From assembly GCF_018139145.2 (NCBI RefSeq), contig NC_059475.1, positions 16,372,937 to 16,436,936 on the forward strand: DNA of 64,000 nucleotides, read 5' to 3'. The stretch is from Gymnogyps californianus. Its lineage: Eukaryota; Chordata; Aves; Accipitriformes; Cathartidae. The stretch's first letter is position 1. Every line of letters begins with the position of its first letter. This document shows, in pieces, positions 14,411-25,470 of the stretch. The translations under genes were made by a program, and so were the position numbers. The notes below the pieces were generated by a model. It was not told where the DNA came from and did not search any database. It saw only the letters and a list, made by a program, of their open reading frames with translations.

Positions 14411-15810
14411 GTGTTGTTTAGAATATAAAACATCACCTGACGAAGAAGCATTTTCTTCCCATATCTAATAGCAGCAGCTACAGAGCCTGCAAGCCAGACA
14501 AAAGAATGCTGGTGACCTCAAAGAGCTTTGTACTCTATTCATGTAGCTGTTACTCTGCCCACCGTTCAGAGCCACCCACTAGCCAGCTTATCAGGTTGTA
14601 AGGGAGTCAATCAAACCGCACTGGATACAACCAGACCAGGAATTGCTGTATTATACAGACTCGTCAGTTCTGGGGAGCTGCCCCCATGCCAGTCACTCAC
14701 AGCCAACAGGTTGCGCAGATGCACTCAATGCAGCTCTGTAGCCTGATGGGGTAAAAGCTACTGCAAAGCACAAATGACTAGTGCTGCTGCATCCCTTTTG
14801 GTCAGGTAAAAGCCACCTCAGTGGAAGTGCCAGCTTTGCTAACAATGACTGAAATCAAGCAAAATTGCAAGCTGCTGAAGGCAGTGCCCTGGATTCACCT
14901 TCCATGGCCCAGAGCAAGGACAGCACACACCATGTACCAGCAGCAGTACTGTGCTCCAAAGAAGAATTTGCTAGATTGAGAGCACAAGGTTCACCACCTC
15001 TGCCTTACCTCAGGGTGTCACCACCTGACAACACAGACCGACTTTGTAGGCACCCCCAGACTAAAGTTAGCTTTCTGAAACAGCAGTCTTATTCACCATC
15101 CATGCTGCCTGCTACAGGCTACATCATCCATCCACAGGATTCCTGCTGGCCTGCACACCTATGACTCTGGAGCTCAGAAGGGACCACGCCACAGTGGTGA
15201 AGCAAGGTTGCCACTGCTTAATGAGCAGTGCTGCCTTGCAGGTATTTCATAACACCTTTTTAACAATAAGCTTTAAAATGTGATACCCCCTTTTCTTCAT
15301 GACTCCCCACAACAGGCAATAATCAGCCAAAACCGCATAATTTGCTGGTACAAATACAGACCAGCCAGAGAACAGCATTGCTGAACAGATGTTTTATGCT
15401 TACATTAGATGTAATAAGCTCTGCAGTCAGTGCAGGTCACTGGGAGAAGCCTGGTATTTACTGCAGCAACCATAATTTTCTGGCTACTTCTGTCCCCACC
15501 CCCAACGTGCTGCAGAGAACTTAAATTCCAACAGACATCTGCATGCTCCCAGTGGATAAGTACATTCAAGGGTACTTATAAACACACAATAATGCTTTCT
15601 AATTGGGCAATATTTTTACATTCTGTTTTAAATGAAAAAAAAAAAAATCACTAATTTAAAGACAAATCAGAGTGACTGCTAGTGAGTGAAGCATTCTGTG
15701 AGCCTAAGAAACATGATCCCCTACACAGAAACAATTTATATTAAAGTTTCTTCTCTGTTTGGAGGAAAATTTGAGGAGTTGTGCAAGTATATTGTGATCT
15801 TTATAGAAAC

Positions 15811-15850
15811 GATCTCAAAGCACTTTACAAACACCTGTGAGGCAGGAAAA
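15811..15850 (+). repeat. MIR/L2-like 3' tail relic
   Basis: The segment 'ctcaaagcactttacaaa' followed by 'cacctgtgaggcagg' matches the order of the MIR/L2 tail landmarks 'aaagcgctttacaaa' and 'cctgtgaggtagg'. Only this short core is recognisable, so the element class is uncertain and the true boundaries are not visible. Confidence 0.4.
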
Positions 15851-16239
15851 GAATGCTTAGGGACCATTGTACTCAGAACTTACTTACCTTATTATCTGTG
15901 CCCTTTCAATCACACATAAATTGTTTGTTTCTTCCCTTAAATTGCGTGTTAGCAAGCTGTTTTCTACCTAGCAATGGTTGCAGTTCAGATCCATCCATCC
16001 ATCCAGATTTAACACATGTGGTGAGAAGCAGCCAAGGGACCAGCATTTTATTAATCATAAATAGTCGGGACATAAGCTGCATGGATGGTGAGGAAAGACC
16101 TTAGCACAGCAACCACTAACTCTGGGCAAAACACCAGCATCTTTCTGCAGCCTGCAGATATGCTTATGGCCCACCCCTAACAGAAATTAATTGATTTAAT
16201 GTAAAAGCAGTGGGTTACACAAAATAGAGAAAGTATTTC

Positions 16240-16385
16240 AGTTAAGATTAAAATATTTTTATATATTAAAAATACTATATGAAGTATATAAAAATAATGT
16301 TTAATATATTTTTATATACATTCATATATATATGTGTATATATAAAGAAGAAAGCGTGTGCATACATAAATATATGTATGCATAC
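16240..16385. repeat. AT-rich, partly palindromic low-complexity patch
   Basis: Roughly 145 bases dominated by TATA, ATAT and AAAATA units, including alternating 'tatatatatgtgtatata' and 'catacataaatatatgtatg'. Several short inverted repeats could fold back. This is probably degenerated microsatellite DNA, with no sign of function. Confidence 0.8.
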
Positions 16386-18626
16386 TAGGAAGAGGTTATC
16401 TACTCAAGGAGATGTTATCAGGGAAGAAGGTTCAGAGGAGAGGTGAGGGTAAATACAGAGCACCTCCCTCTTATATCTGGGATGCAGATCTTTCTGAAGA
16501 ATAGCTATCCCTCCTTTTGTTCCCCCACAGTCCTATGAGCTAAGAAAGTATTGTTCTCTCCTTTGTAGACAGTAAACAAACATATACAGGATAAAACTCA
16601 TGTGGATATTTAGACATAGAATCTCCCATTGATTTCAAAAGGTAATTAAGAGACAAGATACCTTTTGTCAACCATCCCCTAAGGGACTTCCGAGCACTGT
16701 AACAAAACAAGTCTGACAAAGCGTATAAAAATTCAAGTTTCAGGCTAGTGCCTTGACCACAAGGCTATTCTTTCTTTTCTTTCTGTACTCCCAGAGCTCC
16801 GACTGAGGAGCTGTTGTGCAACCCATCAGGAAAAAGATCGAGTCAGAACTGCAGGCAAAGCAGCCTAGTGCTGCAGCAGAAGGGAAGGGACAGTACCAGG
16901 AGCTGCAAGGAAGAGGCACAGGGAGCTGGACTCACAAGGGTGATTGCAGATTGAAAATTCACAAGCATCCAAACATCAGGGTGCTTAACCAGAACAACAA
17001 AAGGACCTCAACACCATTTATTTTTGGTTCACTGCCCTATGAGTGCATGTTAATTCCCTACAGTGCAATTATTTCCCAAAACATTCAAGGATACGGAGGC
17101 TTCCATCATTTCTCAGAGATAAGAGCATGATGTACAAAATAGATTTCTAAGGATGAATGAAGATATGATGTTTAAGTTACATCCAGATTCTAGTCACTAC
17201 CATTACTAACTTTTTAATTGCATGAAAGCATAGCTCTTGGCGGGGCGGGGGGGGGAGCGGGCAGGCGGAGGAAACCATTAAAAGGGTGTGCACATAAGTA
17301 CTTTTATCCAGGACTTGAGCCATGGCATCTCATGTCTTTTGACAAATTTCCCTGTAAGGAAATTGCCAGGGCCAGAAGATGGCAAATTTTATTCCTTCTC
17401 GGATCAGAAGTCCTAATGGAAGGAGACGAGGTGACCGAGAGACTGCAGATCAAAGCTTACCTAAGACAGGGGAATCTTCTCTCCCAGAGCTGTTCTTCCA
17501 TGCCCTTGATTAATGTATTGTAACAATGATTTGTACTGTTTGACACACTCTGCCCAACTACATTTGTATGCAGATTTCTACTGATGTGAAAAACTAAAAT
17601 AAAATAAAAGGAATCTAATTAGCAAAGCTGTCCCGCTTCCAATGATCCTTCACTAGGAACTCTGTGTTCCTCTTCTGGATCATTTGACTCCTGACTGATA
17701 AGAAAGCAGCTTGCTAACCTAGTCACATTCCTTGGCAAGCACAAGACTAAGTGCAGTTTAATGCAACGCATGTTAGCAGCAAACCAGTACAACCGCACCA
17801 AGAAGAGCACATTAAATCTGTTCCTAGCTGTTGGCTGTATCAGTTGAAAAGCGAGAAGCCCACTGTCCTATAGCTCACAAGACATTTTCCATTTTTCTAA
17901 TCTTCTACTTAAGGTGGGCTTTTTGTTGTTGTGTGATTGGCTTTTTAGTTTGTATGTAGTTTTACTTTTCACTACAGCAAGAAAATTCACAACAGAATTT
18001 AAACTGAAGTCGGTGTACTACGTCTGGAAGAAAACATTCCTCCTCAAGACACACCTGACCAAAAGCTAATATGCCATGTAAGTGGACCTTTGCAAGCATG
18101 GAGGAAGAGAGGAAGCATTAAGACATTGGCAGGATGCTGTAAGCTTTCAAAAGAAAGATTTTATAGCTCTCTGTAGCTTCCAGAGTTATGATCTATGCCC
18201 TCCCTGCCTGAAACTAATCCCAAGCCTGCCTCACTCGTAGCACAAGACACAAAATGCTTTTTCCCCGTGCAGCATTTCCCTTGCTTCTCCACCTACCATT
18301 TCAGAGTCCCATCTCCAATCATTCAATATCCTGCCTTGCCAATTGTCTTACAGTCACCAAAAAGCTAGCTGGCCAACCCCAAGATCTTGCCTTTACACCC
18401 TCCATGCCGTGACATATATATAAGTATCTGCACACATTCCCTCTCTATGACACTAACCATACATGAGAAACTGCTATGCTATCCACTTACTCACTGAGCA
18501 CCCCCCTACCAGGAACAGCTTCTTGTGGCTAACAGGGTGCAGTTGCACTTCTCTGATTCAGCTGGTGGAGCTTGGGTCTCAAGTGCTTGCAGGAGATGGA
18601 AACAGTTGCAATTCCATAATTCCAAA

Positions 18627-18741
18627 GGGGGGGGGGGGAACCACAAAAAAAACCCACCAAAAAAACCCCCAAACCAACAACAAAACAATCCAGACAAACA
18701 AACAAACAAACCAACCCAAAAACACATACCAAAAAACAACT
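18627..18741. repeat. G12 homopolymer followed by A/C-rich tract
   Basis: A run of 12 G at 18627-18638 is followed directly by about 100 bases of A/C-rich simple sequence with 'aaac' and 'accaa' units, including three consecutive 'caaa' repeats near 18696. The abrupt base skew makes long false open frames on both strands. Confidence 0.9.
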
Positions 18742-21700
18742 AATCTTTTAATATCAGGTAGGAAGCATCACAACCACATAAAGCTATCATTAAAGAGATC
18801 AGGCACAGGGGATGAAAATAAAAGGAGGAAAGAAAAGCTAATTGTTAAAGCAGTCAGCATTTCCATGGAACATTTACATCACAGCAACCCATGTGCACCC
18901 ACAAAGTCTACTTGCAAGGCAAGTGTGGTCATATTGAAAAACTTAGATATGTTCTGTTTGCCTCAAATTGAGGATGGATGGATTGAGATGTCAAGACAAA
19001 GTAAGATCCATGTCCACCAACAAAATCCTCATCATCAGATGACTCTAGGACAATACAAAAGTTGCTGAGATCCCAGTAAGAACACCCAGTGGGATTAGGT
19101 TTTAGTAGAACAACAAGAACGCAGCCAAGACAAGTGTGATAAAAATCTTCACAAGTCAGCAAGGTCAGCTGGCTCTTCTCCATTGCCTGAAGATTTTCCA
19201 GTTAGTTCTTATATTCTTCTTCAGGCAGTTCCCTTCCTTCCGTGGGGTTCAGAAACCATTAGCATCTTTCATTCCAGGAAAATAAAGCTCTGTCACTTTC
19301 ATATCCCTCAGCCTCACTAGTCTGTCAAAATTTTCCATTTTTGTAATCAAGACCTGAGCCACAAATGAATTTTTGTTTATCCTTTCATCATTTTTAAAAT
19401 GAACCAAGTCAGGGTCATTCAATCCCAGTTTGTTTCCTGTAACAAGATCCCCATTCAGTCTTCATTATTTTGTGAAGACTAAAGTATCCCTTCTGATTGA
19501 TAAAGAAATCGTCAATCACATCAGCCCTGACTGTTAATGTGTACATCCTCCCAAGCCTATGTCTGTGCAGTGCAAATCCCACAAGGCCAAAATCCTAACA
19601 TTATAGACATCTCTGTCCACATCCAAATATGAACTAGAGGAACAGGGTCTTCAGCAGATGCACAGTTTTACCCAAGGGAACTTCTTCCCTATTCTTCTCA
19701 AAATGATTTTGGTTTAGATTGTTTCATCCACAATTCTCAGCTCCTTACAGTTTCAGTGCCTCCCTCTCCTAAAGTTAAATGAGAGGCACTAAGATGAATA
19801 CCTTACAATCTATTTGGGCTTGCTTTGGGGACTACAGCTAGTTTGCTCTTTATTTAAGGCCACAAACACCACTTTGACAGAAGAAATGAAAGAAACCAAG
19901 ACCACAGAAATAACACATTTCAAAACCTCTTTATACACTGATCTGACTGTACCATCAACACACACATCCTTACCATCAGATTATTCTGATGTTTTCAGGT
20001 CAAGAATTGTAGCTTGCTGCATGCCAAAAAAACTTGGTATCTGTCTTTTCTTCCTATGCTATTTTACATGCAAACAGCAAAAAGAAAAATGTTCATTATA
20101 GCATATAAATGTCATCATTACCTATCTGAATGTGCTAATTTCTAGTACTGTGAACTTAATGAAATGAATGGTTCTAGTAAACAATGATTGCAGGCAAACA
20201 TTCTGTCAAAGTACATATCATTATCCAACATTTTATAGGCTTAGAATGAAAGTCATGACAGGAAGTAGTATTTGGCAACAAAACATCAAATACTACTTGA
20301 ACAACTATTTCCAAGGTCCTTTTGTGGATGTATAACTACAGTTTTAATTTTTTCAACAGAATCTGGGCTTCACATCTCTTTCCTTGTGGCAAAACAGTCC
20401 GTCATTTTTAATCCATTTGGAGTATTTTCTGGAATATTCAGCGAAGCTGGAGAGAATCACAGAGCAATCAAATGTACATATCATGGGAACTCAGCTCTGC
20501 CCTAACTGTGGTGTTATTGCAAGCAATCTCACTACAATTCTTCTACATAAAAAAAAATAATGCAGAGAACTCAGCATACACAGCCTGCAAGATTACACAA
20601 TAGCACAAAGCCTTGCATTTTTGTAGAACTAAAAGGAAAAAAAGCACTTTTTATAAAATTTATACCCTGAAACAATTGACTGTCTGGGTATTCTATTTGG
20701 ACATTGTGGACAGGCAGACACTGTCCCTAAAAGACCCTCTTAAAGGAGATAAATGCTGGTAGCGTGGCCATGGCTGGGACCACGCTGGCTCAAGACAGAA
20801 GCCATCACTTGATTAGCCCTGTCTGACCATACTGCCCAGAGGGAACTGGCCCCACCAATGTGAGGACTTTATTGACCCTCTATAAACCTTCTTTTTCTAG
20901 CATGTGGGTTTTTTGGAACCTCCTTACAGTATTTTCTTCTTTCACATGCTTTTCACCTACACTATTCATTAAAAATTGCCTCCAAAACACCTGGCAGTAT
21001 TATCAAAAGAATATTATGAATGATGTCATTAAGGAATACTACTTTTATTTTAAAGTGCAGAGGCTTTTTTGCTTCTTCCAGCAATAAATCCAAATTCATG
21101 ATTGAATCTTGAATGTCTCAGTTCTTCAACACCCAGCACCAGGATATAGGAAGACTAATTTTCAGAGAAATTACTAAATGTTCAAGGAAGCTCTCATGCA
21201 CAATTGCACTGACCTTTCATTTCACTGCTAGCCCTGTTGACCGCAGTGAGCACCGCTGCTTGCATAAACTGGCAGTACACAGATACACTGTCAGTGAAGA
21301 GAATAAAAAAACCTACTTAATCTCCAAAACATTTTATGTCCTTTGAAAAAAATGAGCAGGTTACTGGTACTGTGTAATATCATTTGAAGTGTCCCTCATT
21401 GAACCCAATGCCTTTGGGAAATATTATTTAAGATAACTATCAGCTGTTCAAGAATGCAAATCTTTGCCTGATTTCCAGCACAACCCTCACTGTCTCTCCC
21501 CCTCCCACATATATGCACGTAAAAATAAAAATGTAATCAACTTAATCTGTAGTCAAAAAAACAGTAGCACGTTAAGAACTCCTCCTAAAATATGACAAAA
21601 TAAACATCTGAGGGAAAAAAAAAAATGTTTTTCATACACCAGCTACCTCAATTTGAGGACAGAATTTTCTTGGTTCATTTACTTTCCAGCAGAGCTGCAG

Positions 21701-22184
21701 GCATGCAGCTTCCATAAGGGTTAGCCTTGTATAAAAACATCAAGCCATGAATTTTGCTGACTGTCCACTCCTTTACCTCTCCAAATAAATGGTGCTTATG
21801 CCTTTAGGGTGTCATGTAACTCTGCTCTTCACTGTTGGATTCTCTGTTTCTGCAGCACTTAGTAACAGTACAGCTCCCTGCAGCAAGCTTGCTGGAAATA
21901 AATAAAATGTAAACTTGCTAAGACTCCAATGCAAAAATGAATAGAAAAGCTCTTCCGGATAAACAAGGATACCATTTGTAAGGACTCAAATAGAGACTGA
22001 GCCTTAATGCTAGTCACAAAGGGAGAATTAGGAAAAAAAAACATGTCTGAAGTGACTCTACACAGCTGATAAAAAGGCATTTTTATTAAAAAGCTGAATT
22101 ATAGAATCATAGAATCGTTTAGGTTGGAAAAGACCTTTAAGATCATCAAGTCCAACTGTTAGCCTAGCACTGCCAAGTCCACCA

Positions 22185-24955
22185 CTAAACCATGTCCCTA
22201 AGCACCACATCTACATATCTTTTAAATACCTCCAGGGATGGTGATTGAACCACTTCCCTGGGCAGCCTGTTCCAGTGCTTGATAACCCTTTCAGTGAAGA
22301 AAGTTTTCCTAATATCCAATCTAAACCTTCCCTAGTCCAACTTGAGGCCGTTTCCTCTTGTCCTATCGCTTGTTACTTGGGAGAAGAGACCGACACCCAC
22401 CTCGCTACAACCTCCTCTCATGTAGTTGTAGAGAGCGATAAGGTCTCCCCTGAGCCTCCTTTTCTCCAGGTTACACAACCCCAGTTCCCTCAGCCACTCC
22501 TCATAAGACTTGTTCTCTAGACCCTTCACCAGCTTTGTTGCTCTTCTTTGGACACACTCCAGCACCTCAATGTCTTTCTTGTAGTGAGGGGCTCAAAACC
22601 GCCCACAGTATTTGAGGTGTGGCCTCACCAGTGCCGAGTACAGGGGGACGATCACTTCCCTAGTCCTGCTGGCCACAGGATTTCTGATACAAGCCAGGAT
22701 GCTATTGGCCTTCTTGGCTACCTGGGCACACTGCTGGCTCATATTCAGGCAGCTGTCAACCAATACCGCCAGGTCCTTTTCTGCTGGGCAGCTTTGCAGT
22801 CACTATTCCGCAAGCCTGTAGTGTTGGATGAGGTGGTTGTGACCCAAGTGCAGGACCTGGCACTTAGCCTTGTTGAATCTCATACAATTGGCCTCAGCCC
22901 ATCGATCCAGCCTGTCCGGATCCCTCTGTAGAGCCTTCCTACCCTCAAGCAGATCAACACTCCCGCCCAACTTAGTGTCGTCTGCAAACTTACTGAGGGT
23001 GCACTCCATCCCCTCGTCCAGGTCATTGATAAAGATATTAAACCGAACTGGCCCCAATACTGAGCGCTGGGGAACACCACTTGTGATGGGCCACCAACTG
23101 GATTTAACTCCATTCGCCACAACTCTTTGGGCTCAGCCATCCAGCCAGTTTTTTACCCAGTGAAGAGTACGACTGTCCAAGCCACAAGCAGCCAGTTTCT
23201 CCAGGAGAATGCTGTGGGAAATGGCGTCAAAGGCTTTTAGTAAAGTCTAGGTAGACAACATCCACAGCCTTTCCCTCATCCACTAAGCAGGTCACTTTGT
23301 CACAGAAGGAGAACAGGTTAGTCAAGCAGGACCTGTCTTTCATAAACCCATGCTGACCGGGCCTGATCACCTGGTTGTCCTGTACATGCCATGTGATGGC
23401 ACTCAGGGTGATCTGCTCCATAAACTTCCCTGGCACCAAGGTCAGACTGACAGGCCTGTAGTTCCCCGGATCCTCCTTATGGCCCTTCTTGTAGATGGGC
23501 GTCACATTTGCTAACTTCCGTTCAACTGGGACCTCCCCGGTTAGCCAGGACTGCTGATAAATGATTGAAAGCGGCTTGGTGAGCACTTCTGCCACCTCCC
23601 TCAGTACCCTTGGGTGGATCCCATCCGGCCCCATAGACTTGTGTGTGTCTAAGTGGTGTAGCAGGTTGCTAACCATTTCCCTTCGGATTATGGGGGCTTC
23701 ACTCTGCTCCCCGTCCCTGTTTTCCAGCTCAGGGGGCTGGGTACCTGGAGAACAACTGGTCTTACTATTAAAGACTGAGACAAAGAAGGCATTTAGTACC
23801 TCAGCCTTTTCCTCATCCTTTGTCACTATGTTTCCCCCCGCATTCAATAAAGGATTGAGATTCTCCTTAGCCCTCCTTTTGTTGCTAATGTATTTATAGA
23901 AACATTTTTTATTGTCTTTTACGGCAGTAGCCAGGTTAAGTTCTAGCTGGGCTTTGGCCCTTCTAATTTTCTCCCTGCATAACCTCATGACATCCTTGTA
24001 GTCCTCCTGAGTTGCCTGCCCCTTCTTCCAAAGGTCATAAACTCTCCTTTTTTTCCTGAGTTCCATCCAAAGCTCTCTGTTCAGCCAGGCCAGTCTTCTT
24101 CCCTGCCGGCTCGTCTTTCAGCACATGGGGACGGCCTGCTCCTGTGCCTTTAAGACTTCCTTCTTGAAGAATGTCCAGCCTTCCTGGACTCCTCTGCCCT
24201 TCAGGACTGCCTCCCAAGGGACTCTGTCAACCAGGCCCCTAAACAGGCCAACGTCTGCCCTCTGGAAGTCCAAGTTAGCAGTTCTGCTGACCCCCCTCCT
24301 TACTTCAAGAATCGAAAACACTAGCATTTCGTGATCGCTATGCCCAAGATGGCCTCCAACCATCACACCACCTACAAGTCCTTCTCTGTTCGCAAACAAC
24401 AGGTCCAGTGGGGCACCCTCTCTAGTTGGCTTACTCACCAGCTGTGTCAGGAAGTTATCTTCCACACACTCCAGGAACCTCCTAGACTGTTTCCTCCCTG
24501 CTGTATTGTATTTCCAGCAGACATCTGGTAAGTTGAAGTCCCCCACGAGAACAAGGGTTAGTGATTGTGAGACTTCTCCCAGCTGCTTATAGAATATTTT
24601 GTCTGCCTCTTCATCCTGGTTGGGCGGTCTATAACAGACTGCCACCATGTATCTGCCTTGTTGGCCTTCCCCCTGATTCTTACCCATAAACACTCAACCC
24701 TATCATCACCATCATTAAGGTCTAGACAGTCAAAACACTCCCTAAGATACAGGGCTACCCCACCGCCTCTCCTTCCTTGCCTATCCCTTCTGAAGAGTTT
24801 ATAGCCATCCATTGCAGCACTCCAGTTGTGCGAGTCATCTCACCGTGTTTCCATGATGGCAACTATATCATAGTTTTCCAGCTGCACAATGGCTTCCAGC
24901 TCCTCCTGTTTGTTGCCCATGCTGCACGCATTGGTGTAGATGCACTTCACTTAGG
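22185..24955 (-). pseudogene. CR1 ORF2 (endonuclease-reverse transcriptase), disabled
   Basis: ORF2 of CR1 encodes an APE-type endonuclease and a reverse transcriptase for target-primed reverse transcription. Reading leftwards, the endonuclease shows VGDFNLPD and the SDHEM catalytic site (about 24690-24120). The RT shows GPDGIHPRVL, IYKKG, NYRPVSLT, the motif A core VVYLDF (about 23255) and the motif C core FADD (about 22985). The native stop is the TAG at 22185-22187. Damage seen: in-frame stops at 24840-24842, 24118-24120, 23133-23135, 22803-22805, 22800-22802, 22593-22595 and 22332-22334; a 1-nt deletion near 24690; and a 1-nt insertion just after motif A near 23236. The stops at 24118 and 23133 look like CGA to TGA changes, typical of methyl-CpG decay. 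The N-terminal boundary is approximate. Confidence 0.93.
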
Positions 24956-25200
24956 CTATTGATGCTGCCACCTTTCTGGGGGAGAAGCCCTAATTCCTAC
25001 ATGACCATTCTCAGGTGCTTCTGTGGTTTCTAACACATCAATAACCCTTGCGTCTTTGCTGCCACATGGATCTCCATCCCCTGCCTCCACTGAGATGGCA
25101 GACTGAAGGACCTTGCTAGCACACCATCCCTCAAACATTGGCGTACCGCCCCCAGGCTTATCTCTAGCGAGCCTGGTTTTATCCCTTTCCCCCTTCAAAT

Positions 25201-25451
25201 CTAGTTTAAAGCTCTTTCAATGAGCCCTGCCAACTCCTGCACAAAGATCCTTTTCCCCCTTTGAGACAGGTGTACCCTGTCTGTCGCCAGCAGGCCTGGT
25301 GTCATGTAGACCAACCCAAAATTCTGCCGGTGACACGAGGCTCGGAGCCAGGTATTGATCTGCTGGCTCTTCCTGTTTCTTCCCTCATCATTCCCTGCAA
25401 TTGGAAGGACAGAGGAGAACACTACTTGTGCTCCTGATCCCTTAACCAGTC
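25201..25451 (-). pseudogene. CR1 ORF1, C-terminal fragment
   Basis: About 80 codons remain, ending at the TAG at 25201-25203. The peptide contains VFSSVLPIAGNDEGRN and, near its end, VHLSQRGKRI, both typical of the C-terminal SGNH-hydrolase-like (esterase) region of avian CR1 ORF1. The N-terminal part is absent because of 5' truncation, so no initiator codon survives. Directly downstream (24956-25198) another minus-strand frame carries the ORF1-ORF2 junction region. Confidence 0.85.
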
Positions 25452-25470
25452 AATCATAAAGCCTTCAAAG

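Larger units (their letters stand above)
12199..22098. other. Non-coding DNA, inferred intron (left part)
   Basis: Unique AT-rich sequence with no gene I can support. It contains a MIR/L2-like tail near 15811-15850, an AT-rich palindromic patch at 16240-16385, a short G-rich spike near 17239-17268, and two A/C-rich low-complexity tracts at 14319-14410 and 18639-18741. A 201-codon open frame at 18463-19068 exists only because it runs through the stop-poor A/C tract. The segment 18929-19490 has a minus-strand coding-like texture, but I cannot assign it to a family. Confidence 0.6.
22099..25470 (-). mobile_element. CR1 non-LTR retrotransposon, 5'-truncated and inactive
   Basis: The element runs on the minus strand. 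Its 3' end near 22099-22115 shows the CR1 terminal octamer as 'atagaatcatagaat' on the plus strand. Upstream follow the ORF2 C-terminus, reverse transcriptase, endonuclease and the last part of ORF1. It breaks off within ORF1 near 25451-25475, so about 3.4 kb remains of an element usually about 4.5 kb long. 5' truncation is normal for CR1 because reverse transcription starts at the 3' end. Reading frames stay recognisable through nearly the whole length, so this copy is much younger than the CR1 relics at 28960 and 53411, but it cannot encode functional proteins. The exact 5' junction is uncertain by about 20 bases. Confidence 0.95.

Noticed and set aside
18463..19068. 201-codon plus-strand open frame
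   Set aside because: It is kept open by the T-free A/C-rich tract, which cannot contain TAA, TAG or TGA in that frame; the flanking parts resemble no protein.
23561..23899. Plus-strand open frames across the CR1 (also at 22245-22931)
   Set aside because: They are antisense shadows of the CR1 ORF2 coding strand.
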